Source: Acidobacteriaceae bacterium
GTDB taxonomy: Bacteria > Acidobacteriota > Terriglobia > Bryobacterales > Bryobacteraceae
Length of the DNA stretch: 5,517 bases
NCBI GenBank assembly: GCA_019246575.1
Contig: JAFAQG010000036.1
Coordinates: 1-5,517 of the forward strand
Direction: 5' to 3'
Below are positions 1-5,517 of this stretch, piece by piece. How positions within the stretch are numbered: position 1 is the stretch's first letter; the number at the start of each line of letters is the position of its first letter. The position numbers and the translations under genes were made by a program. The notes beneath the pieces were generated by a model that ran no database searches, was not told the DNA's origin, and saw only the letters and a program-made list of their open reading frames with translations.

Positions 1-20
1 CAATCATCTGTGGCGCTCAA

Positions 21-131
21 TTAGTCCGTTTTACTGAGCGCTGCAGTGAGCTGCTGGCGAAGCGCCAAAATCTCGATCTGAAGCGCGACACGACTGCGGA
101 AGAAGGCAGGTAAAAAAGCGTAGAAAAATGC
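21..131 (-). pseudogene. N-terminal fragment of an rve-type (integrase-core) transposase
   Basis: Read on the minus strand from 131 to 21, this stop-to-stop frame (TGA at 134-132, TAA at 23-21) encodes 36 residues containing SRVALQIEILALRQQLT. That matches the hydrophobic leader plus 'SR.LQ.EILALRHQL' helix that opens many bacterial integrase-core transposases of about 350 residues. No ATG, GTG or TTG start lies upstream in this frame, because a TGA comes first. The frame closes right after LSKTD, so neither end is functional. The DDE catalytic core is absent and could only lie left of base 1, if it survives at all. A longer minus-strand frame (231-31) overlaps this piece, but it is out of register with the family-like peptide and is probably spurious. 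The assignment rests on a short recalled motif, so it is less certain than the C-terminal piece. Confidence 0.62.
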
Positions 132-203
132 TCACAATAAAGCTGTAGTAGACAATGCACGCAAGCTTCTCGTTATCAACGACATCCGAATTTACGGAAT
201 GGA

Positions 204-443
204 CAGCCCCCACAATCACCTGAACGCTCATGGAGAACGCTTTCTGCGCTCCATCAAAGAGTCGTGCCTGAGAACTCGTTGCGCTCGGGACAGCGCGAGT
301 TCGTGGCGCAATATCAAACGGAGTGAAACCACGAAGCTCTTCGAAACCGGCTCATCAATCCGAGATTGAGCGAGTTCGAACTGTCAGGCCCTGATCAAGC
401 GACGCAAGCGAATCAGCGGCACTACTACCGTGCCACCGCCTGA
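204..443 (+). pseudogene. C-terminal remnant of an rve-type DDE transposase, frameshifted
   Basis: Conserved peptides of the integrase-core transposase C-terminal half appear in order but in shifting frames. They are PPQSP (207-221), LNAHGERFLRSIKESCL (220-270), ENSLRSGQREFVAQYQTE (270-323), a TGA at 324-326, NHEALRNRLINP (327-362), SEFELSG (369-389), LIKRRKRISG (391-420) and HYYRATA followed by TGA (420-443). The intact family reads roughly PP.SPNLNAHAERF..SIKE, then REFV.HY..ERNHQGL.NRLI, then a basic stretch and YYR. The Glu of GERF (235-237) corresponds to the last acidic residue of the DDE triad. The internal TGA sits where the family has Arg, as expected from a CGA-to-TGA change. About five bases are missing near 219, and about seven codons are missing after the Leu ending at 270. 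The two upstream catalytic Asp residues are not present, so this is a dead fragment. Bases 132-203, between it and the minus-strand fragment, show nothing I recognise. Confidence 0.85.
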
Positions 444-464
444 CCGAAACCAGTCAGTTTTCGG
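444..464. repeat. Small inverted repeat between transposase remnant and TPR gene
   Basis: CCGAAA (444-449) and TTTCGG (459-464) form a 6-bp perfect stem with a 9-base loop, immediately after the TGA of the transposase remnant and 12 bases beyond the TPR stop codon. It could act as a weak 3' hairpin for the TPR transcript or be part of an old insertion-sequence end. It is short and AT-rich at the loop side, and no T-run follows it on the minus strand. A factor-independent terminator is therefore not supported. Confidence 0.25.
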
Positions 465-476
465 ACCATACGGCAT

Positions 477-1970
477 CTATCGAGTGTTGTCCCAGGGTGC
501 CGGAGTGTCAAGAAGAGTGGTGGACGCAGTTGCAGGACCCGCCAAGCCGACGCGGGAGTCTCGCGCGGCTTTCAGTTCGTTGAGCTTGGCGGCACACTGC
601 CCGGCTTTCGATTCATCGCCGAGCTTCCGATAAGTACGAGCAAGCAGATAATACGCCGGCTCGGCCGAAGGCTCGAGGCGAATACATGCTTCGAGTTCCC
701 GGACGGCGTCGGCGTTGCGCTCGAGCTTCGAATAAAGTTTGCCGAGTATGTAGTGAGTAATTCCGCGGTCCGGCTTGAGCGAAACGGCTTTCTCCGCGTA
801 TGATATCGCCTCGGCTACTTTGTTCATCCGTTCGAGAACAAGGGCGACATCGTAGAGATAGAGGTCATTTTGCGGCGCAAACTTCGCCGCTTGCATATAA
901 TTTTTCAGCGCATCGTTGTAAATACCGTTTCTCAGATAGAGATTGCCTGCCAAGTTGTAACCGAGCGCGGCCCGGGGATCGAGGCTGAGGGCTTTTTCGA
1001 TGTAGGGCTTAGCGGCCGTTGCGCCATGGAGCTCGGCTTCCGCCACGCCGAGCATGAGATTCAGATTGACGGAAGCAGGGACGCGCTCGAGACCTTGCTT
1101 GAGGACCGAGGCGGCGCGCTCCAGCTGATTCCTCTCGAGCAGCGAACGGCCGAGAGCCTCATAGTATTCGGACGTGCGCGGTGAAAGGTGAATAGCGGCG
1201 TTGACTTCATCGGTGCCCTCCTGCTGCGTTTCGAGGTTTGAAGAGGCGAGAAGGAGACGCCCCAGGCTGAAATGAAGTCCCGGATCATCCGGATTCAGCT
1301 GGAGGGCGTGACGCAGCAGGTCCTTCGCCTTACCCGGATCTCCCGTTTCAACGTAGGCACGCGCGAGATAGGGAATGACCGACAAAGCATTCGGGGCTGA
1401 TCGAATTACGGCTTCCAGAGGCTCCAGTGCGTCTGAAGCATGTCCGTTTTCGAAAAGGACGACACCGAGTTGAGCCTTGAGCTTTAGATCTGACGACTGG
1501 CTAAGCGCTTCGCGAGCCAATGAGAGGGCCTCGGTGGCAGCGCCGGCACGGAAGTAGTTATAGACAAGGTGAACGATCGCTGCGCCATCACTGGGGTTGA
1601 GGGCGCGAAAGGCCTGAAACTGCTCGATTGCGTGCGGAGAATCTCCATTCTGTTCGAGTAAGAGGGCCAAATTGTAGTGAGCCGGCGCAATTTGCGGGGC
1701 GAGTACCGTGACTTTTTTAAACTCGTCGGCAGCTTCGCTGTTTTTATCGAGACGGAGCAGCGCGAGCGCCAGATTGTAGTGCGCATACGCAGATTCAGGG
1801 CTCGCCTGAACGGCACGTTGGAACTCCGAAGCGGCTGCCTGGAAATCTCCCGATTTCATCAACGCGAGCCCATCTGCGAGCAGCGACTCGACGGCGTGCC
1901 CGCCTTGCCAAAACGCGGCGAGCTGAACAGGCAAGCCAAAACCTAGCAGAAACCACCACTTCGAAATCAA
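477..1970 (-). CDS. Exported TPR-repeat solenoid protein
   Basis: This 497-residue protein is built almost entirely of tetratricopeptide repeats, which form an alpha-solenoid used for protein-protein contacts. After a hydrophobic N-terminus (residues 5-21, one Lys before it, plausible cleavage after GGHA at 26), about 13 repeats of 34 residues run from 28 to 469. Examples are AYAHYNLALALLRLDKNSEA (61-80), APAHYNLALLLEQNGD (95-110) and ITHYILGKLYSKLERNADA (404-422). A repeat-free Ser/Thr/Ala/Pro-rich tail follows (470-497). There is no lipobox Cys; the only cysteines are at 429 and 459, so it is not a lipoprotein. The start is TTG at 1970-1968. It is the first canonical start after an in-frame TAA upstream, and it gives the export signal; the next in-frame Met is residue 38. 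GGA lies only 3 bases before it, a weak ribosome site that suggests translation coupled to the receptor gene 52 bases upstream. The partner is unknown. TPR architecture is certain; a periplasmic or membrane-anchored location is inferred. Confidence 0.93.
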   Translation of the reverse strand: MISKWWFLLGFGLPVQLAAFWQGGHAVESLLADGLALMKSGDFQAAASEFQRAVQASPESAYAHYNLALALLRLDKNSEAADEFKKVTVLAPQIAPAHYNLALLLEQNGDSPHAIEQFQAFRALNPSDGAAIVHLVYNYFRAGAATEALSLAREALSQSSDLKLKAQLGVVLFENGHASDALEPLEAVIRSAPNALSVIPYLARAYVETGDPGKAKDLLRHALQLNPDDPGLHFSLGRLLLASSNLETQQEGTDEVNAAIHLSPRTSEYYEALGRSLLERNQLERAASVLKQGLERVPASVNLNLMLGVAEAELHGATAAKPYIEKALSLDPRAALGYNLAGNLYLRNGIYNDALKNYMQAAKFAPQNDLYLYDVALVLERMNKVAEAISYAEKAVSLKPDRGITHYILGKLYSKLERNADAVRELEACIRLEPSAEPAYYLLARTYRKLGDESKAGQCAAKLNELKAARDSRVGLAGPATASTTLLDTPAPWDNTR

Positions 1971-2022
1971 TTTTCCGGCAATCAGTGAAGGTGACCTAAT
2001 GACGACGCGTTGGAAGAAGCGC

Positions 2023-5000
2023 TCAAAAAATCCACTTTAACGCCAGCTGAACATACCGAGGATCACGGGCGCCGGTGATTGTGCCGAAGGCAGAGCCATT
2101 GCTTACAGTGGAATTGGGATTCAAAAGATTCACGTTATTGAAAGTGTTGAAATATTCGTTGCGAAACTGGATCCTCCCGAGACGCTCCGACAGGGCGAAG
2201 TTCTTGAAAAGCGCGAAGTCGAAATTGAAGATCCCGGGCCCGATCATCGTGTTTCGGCCGACGGTTCCAAACGTTCCGGGAGCAGCGAGAGTGAAAGCCG
2301 CGGTGTTGAAGTACTCGTTGATCAGCTGAGCTCGCGACCGACCCGTATCGAGGGTTGTGGGCGTGCCCGGAATCCAATCAGCAGTATCAGAGCCAATGCC
2401 TGTCAGGGAGCGCTCAGTGCCACTAAGAACCTCGAAGGGGGTGCCCTTCTGGGCTGTGATGATACCGTCAATTTCCCAACCATTCACGAGTACACCCATG
2501 CCGGTGCCTTTGTAACGGTTGACCTGCGGAAGTTGCCAGATGTAAGAGGCAACGAAGCGATGTCGGACGTCGTTGTTCGAAAGCCCTTTATCGAGAAAAA
2601 GATTGAAGGGATCCCTGGGACCGTTGCCGCCTTCTGCGCCGTATGAAACAAGATCGAGATACTTCGACCAGACATACGAGGCTAGCACGGTAACGCCTTT
2701 TGAGAATCGCCGGTTAAGAGTCACCTGCAAGGAATTGAAGTTCGAGAATGCATTATCGTCATTCAGTGCGAACGGACCATAACAGGGCTGACTGACGTTT
2801 TGTCCATTCAGGCATTGGAGGTAGCTCAAGCGCCGGCGCGCGTTTATATCTCCGAGTTGAGACGCGAAGGACTCCACCGTGAAGGGCAGCGGAATAGCGG
2901 GATTGTTTTCGCGAGATATGTAGAGGTGCCGGCCGGTATTGCCGACGTAAGCGAGCGTTAAGGTGGTGTTCTCCATCACCTCATGCTGGATGCTGAAATT
3001 ATATTCCTGTATGTAGCCTTCGTTCCACTGCGGCGCCATACCTACTTCCAGTGAAAATGTGGGCCATCTTCCGCCATACAGCGGGCTGAAGGCAGCGCGC
3101 TGCGACGCCGTCCTGGGGACATCGAATGGGTAGGGATCGGTCTGCCCGGAGTTGGTAAAAGCGGAGGTCCCGGCGAGGCTAGGGGCGAAATTATTACTCA
3201 CGTTACCCGGCGAAGGTATGGTAGCAGTGTAGCTGAAGGGAGTTGAAGTCGAAAACCGGTTGTAGGCGATCAATCGGATCTGATCCCAGAAGATGCCGTA
3301 TGCGCCGCGGACGGAAGTTTTTCCTTTCTTGAAGGGATCCCAGGCGAAGCCAACACGGGGAGCGGAGTTTTTCCAGTGATTGCCCACAAGGTTCCGCGGA
3401 CAACCCGCGTCACCTTGTCCAAAATTCCCGTTTATCGGTCCACCCGGGAACGTAATACCGGGAGGAGCTGTCGGATAGAAGGTTGATTTCGAAGTGAAGG
3501 TGGGATCGAAGCAGATCTGGTCATTCAAGTTGTCAACGGGAGGAAGGTACGGCTCCCAGCGGAAGCCCAGATCCAACGTGAGATTCGAGGCAACCTTCCA
3601 GTTATCAGTGACAAAAACTGATGGTGAGCGGTGACGCAGTTCGCTACGGACCTCGTTATCCTGCTGAAAGTTATTTGGCAGACCTAGAAGGAGATCGGCC
3701 AATGCGTAACCCGAGAACTGCCCGTTGAAACTTATGTTCGGGTCTGTAATGAAATCCTCGAAGCGGTTCATGGCCTCGGTCCTGTACTCTCCTCCTACCC
3801 GGATCGAGTGCTGTCCGCGCACCCAGCTCAACGTGTCAGAGTACTGGAAAGTTGTGCGCGGCTGCTGAAAGACACCATCGCCCGACGCGCTGATGGAACC
3901 GCTGACATTCGCAAAGAGGTCTCCCGGCAGATTGGTCGGACCGGCGCTGGGCGCGCCACCGAAATCTCTCCAGGCGATACTCTCTGTCGGCGAGCGGTAG
4001 TGATACATGCGGTTGAATCCAAGCAGAGCCTGATTCAGCAGCGTAGGAGAGAAATCGTGTGTCCAGACGACCCCGGCGTTGTTATTTCGGAACTCTTTCA
4101 TGTGCGGCAGGTCGGGTAAATTTCCGCCACTCCCTTTGATGTTGTCGTGATTGTAGAAATAACGCACGAAGACCTTGTCGTTGTCGCTGAACGAGTGATC
4201 GAGGCGGGCAACCGCCTGGGGCTCCGATAAGCTGTCGTTATTGCCGATTCGGAAACCACTCCAGGTGTAGCTGAAGCCGCTATTCGGGAGGGGCATAAGT
4301 CGTTTGATTAAATTGATCGCGACAGGATCAATGCGCGACAGAGGAATGGTGTTGTTTGGGAAGGGCGCGTTCGTCCGGGGATCTTTCGGACAGCTTGAAC
4401 CGGGGCAAATGTCGCTAAAATTTGCCCCCAACGGATTTAAATCCGGGCGTTCCTGCGGAGTCAGGACCTGATTGACCGTCACTGTTTCACTCTGCCGGCG
4501 TTCAGTCTGCTGGAAATAGCCGAAGATGAAGGTCTTGTCTTTCTTGATCGGTCCGCCGAGGGTGCCGCCGTACTGGTTCAGCTTGTAGGGTGGCCTCGCC
4601 ACGCCGGCGCGGTTTGCAAAGAAATTGTTCGCGTTCAGTTTGTCGTTGCGGAAGAACTCGAACGCATCGCCGTGCCACTCATTGGTGCCCGACTTAGTCA
4701 CGGCGTTCACCAGCGCCCCGGCGTTGCGCCCGTACTCAGCGCTGAAGGAGCTGGTGTTGACGCTGAATTCCTGTAACGCGTCGGGCGCTGGGAAAGAAGG
4801 CGCTACGGCTAGATAGCTGTCGACATCATCGACGCCGTCCAGCAGATAGTAATTCGATGCCGGGCGATTGCCGTTCACAACGAGACCGCCATGCTGCCCC
4901 TGTCCGTGGGAGACGTTGTTGACATCAGGGCCCGTTCCGGGCATCAGATTTTGAAGTTGCAGCGGGTCGCGTCCGTTCAGCGGCAGATCGACAATCCGGC

Positions 5001-5445
5001 GTGCGTCGACGACCTCGGTTAGCGTAGCCTTGACCAGATCAACCCCCGCTGCGTTGCCGGTCACGGTGACTTCCTGGTTCACGGCACCGACGGATAAAGT
5101 AACAGGAATAGTGAGGTTCTGGTCAACCTGCAGAACCAGGCCGTTTTGGACGAACACCTGAAAGCCGGTTTTTTCGGCTCGAAGAGTGTACGGGCCGACC
5201 GGCAGAAGCGGAAACTGGAATCCTCCGGCCTGGTCGGTTACGGCTTTGCGTATCGCCTGCGTACCCTCCTGCGTCAGCGTCACGTCGACAGCGGGAATGG
5301 GCGCTCCGCTTGAGTCGGTCACGCTGCCGACAATGGTGCCAGTTGCGGCAGCACAGGCCGATGAGGGATTGAAGCCCAAGGCAACGAGACAGAGCAGAAT
5401 CAGGAAAGTGCTCAAACGGTGGTTGTGAGGCTTGGTGGCGGGCAT
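2023..5445 (-). CDS. Oar-like TonB-dependent outer-membrane receptor with carboxypeptidase-regulatory-like domain
   Basis: This 1140-residue protein has the standard architecture and length of acidobacterial Oar-type receptors. A signal peptide covers about residues 1-34 (LSTFLILLCLVALGF core, Ala-rich cleavage region). A carboxypeptidase-regulatory-like beta-sandwich follows (36-122: TGTIVGSVTDSSGAPIPAVD, GGFQFPLLPVGPYTL). A plug occupies about 130-255, with LPLNGRDPLQLQNLMPG (154-170), NYYLLDGVDDVDSYL (198-212) and FSAEYGRNAGALVNAVTKSG (234-253). The barrel then runs to the end, beginning with YGGTLGGPIKKDKTFIFGYF (292-311). The C-terminal ALKWIF ends in the Phe recognised by the BAM outer-membrane assembly machinery. 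No TonB box is evident. The mature part has six cysteines, spaced as three possible pairs (347/352, 645/682, 878/888), probably in surface loops. The ATG is supported by a strong AGGGGG ribosome site. The reading frame is intact. The family is thought to import or bind large ligands such as glycans or peptides; the substrate cannot be read from the sequence. It probably forms a transcription unit with the downstream TPR gene. Confidence 0.95.
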   Translation of the reverse strand: MPATKPHNHRLSTFLILLCLVALGFNPSSACAAATGTIVGSVTDSSGAPIPAVDVTLTQEGTQAIRKAVTDQAGGFQFPLLPVGPYTLRAEKTGFQVFVQNGLVLQVDQNLTIPVTLSVGAVNQEVTVTGNAAGVDLVKATLTEVVDARRIVDLPLNGRDPLQLQNLMPGTGPDVNNVSHGQGQHGGLVVNGNRPASNYYLLDGVDDVDSYLAVAPSFPAPDALQEFSVNTSSFSAEYGRNAGALVNAVTKSGTNEWHGDAFEFFRNDKLNANNFFANRAGVARPPYKLNQYGGTLGGPIKKDKTFIFGYFQQTERRQSETVTVNQVLTPQERPDLNPLGANFSDICPGSSCPKDPRTNAPFPNNTIPLSRIDPVAINLIKRLMPLPNSGFSYTWSGFRIGNNDSLSEPQAVARLDHSFSDNDKVFVRYFYNHDNIKGSGGNLPDLPHMKEFRNNNAGVVWTHDFSPTLLNQALLGFNRMYHYRSPTESIAWRDFGGAPSAGPTNLPGDLFANVSGSISASGDGVFQQPRTTFQYSDTLSWVRGQHSIRVGGEYRTEAMNRFEDFITDPNISFNGQFSGYALADLLLGLPNNFQQDNEVRSELRHRSPSVFVTDNWKVASNLTLDLGFRWEPYLPPVDNLNDQICFDPTFTSKSTFYPTAPPGITFPGGPINGNFGQGDAGCPRNLVGNHWKNSAPRVGFAWDPFKKGKTSVRGAYGIFWDQIRLIAYNRFSTSTPFSYTATIPSPGNVSNNFAPSLAGTSAFTNSGQTDPYPFDVPRTASQRAAFSPLYGGRWPTFSLEVGMAPQWNEGYIQEYNFSIQHEVMENTTLTLAYVGNTGRHLYISRENNPAIPLPFTVESFASQLGDINARRRLSYLQCLNGQNVSQPCYGPFALNDDNAFSNFNSLQVTLNRRFSKGVTVLASYVWSKYLDLVSYGAEGGNGPRDPFNLFLDKGLSNNDVRHRFVASYIWQLPQVNRYKGTGMGVLVNGWEIDGIITAQKGTPFEVLSGTERSLTGIGSDTADWIPGTPTTLDTGRSRAQLINEYFNTAAFTLAAPGTFGTVGRNTMIGPGIFNFDFALFKNFALSERLGRIQFRNEYFNTFNNVNLLNPNSTVSNGSAFGTITGARDPRYVQLALKWIF

Positions 5446-5447
5446 GG

Positions 5448-5458
5448 CTCCCCCTCTC
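5448..5458 (-). promoter_or_regulatory. Ribosome binding site of the receptor gene
   Basis: On the minus strand GAGAGGGGGAG precedes the ATG at 5445, with the AGGGGG core 4 bases and the GAGAGG part 7 bases from the start. This is a clear Shine-Dalgarno sequence, much better than that of the downstream TPR gene, and it fixes the receptor start. Confidence 0.7.
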
Positions 5459-5487
5459 GAGTCCCAGGTACGCCGAAAACCTCATCT

Positions 5488-5499
5488 CACGCTGGCGTG
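5488..5499. repeat. Short palindrome in the receptor leader
   Basis: CACGC-TG-GCGTG is a pair of perfect 5-base arms around a 2-base centre, 43 bases upstream of the receptor start codon. It could be a half-turn operator or a small leader hairpin. A palindrome of this size also occurs by chance, and no convincing -35/-10 pair is visible in the 72 bases available, so the promoter may lie beyond the window. Confidence 0.2.
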
Positions 5500-5517
5500 C
5501 TTCCGGGAGACAAATGC

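Noticed and set aside
31..231. A 66-residue minus-strand frame with a hydrophobic middle that could be taken for a small membrane protein
   Set aside because: It runs out of register over the transposase N-terminal motif and antisense to the transposase C-terminal remnant, and it has no convincing ribosome site. It is better explained as a chance frame across two pseudogene pieces.
444..464. Factor-independent terminator for the TPR transcript
   Set aside because: The 6-bp stem is not GC-rich and no T-run follows it on the minus strand, so it is listed only as a small inverted repeat.
870..1184. A 104-residue plus-strand frame inside the TPR gene
   Set aside because: It lies wholly antisense to a well-supported repeat protein and shows no recognisable motif. 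Long antisense frames are common opposite GC-biased coding sequence.
3808..4119. A 103-residue plus-strand frame inside the receptor gene
   Set aside because: It is antisense to the intact barrel coding sequence, with Arg-rich composition and no family signature.
5123..5485. A 120-residue minus-strand frame starting upstream of the receptor start
   Set aside because: It overlaps the signal peptide and regulatory-like domain of the receptor in another frame, has an Arg/Ser-rich composition typical of a shadow frame, and lacks the good ribosome site that serves the receptor ATG.

Overview
The window looks like a chromosomal segment from an Acidobacteriota-type soil bacterium. This rests mainly on the large gene on the minus strand. 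It encodes an Oar-like outer-membrane receptor with a carboxypeptidase-regulatory-like N-terminal domain, a plug carrying LPLNGRD and FSAEYGRNAG-type motifs, and a C-terminal phenylalanine. Such receptors are greatly expanded in that phylum. No species can be named from the sequence alone.

Layout, following transcription from right to left on the minus strand: a short 5' leader (5446-5517) has a good purine-rich ribosome binding site and a small perfect-arm palindrome. The 1140-residue receptor gene follows (5445-2023). After a 52-base gap comes a 497-residue exported TPR-solenoid protein (1970-477) that starts with TTG. The same strand, the short gap and the lack of a visible terminator between them suggest one transcription unit. 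The receptor would sit in the outer membrane and the TPR protein in the periplasm or at the membrane, where it could act as an assembly or ligand-handling partner. That partnership is inferred from position only.

The left end (1-476) holds no intact gene. It contains two degraded pieces of integrase-core (rve-type) transposases. An N-terminal piece lies on the minus strand (131-21) and a C-terminal piece on the plus strand (about 204-443). The second carries at least three frame changes and an internal TGA. The two pieces point away from each other, so they are either remnants of two insertions or one element scrambled by inversion. The right-hand piece ends 33 bases from the stop codon of the TPR gene, so insertion-sequence activity reached the very edge of the receptor/TPR unit.

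I found no RNA genes, CRISPR arrays, attachment sites or replication origins. The two intact genes belong to recognisable families. The parts worth a second look are the receptor-TPR pairing and the scrambled transposase scar beside it.
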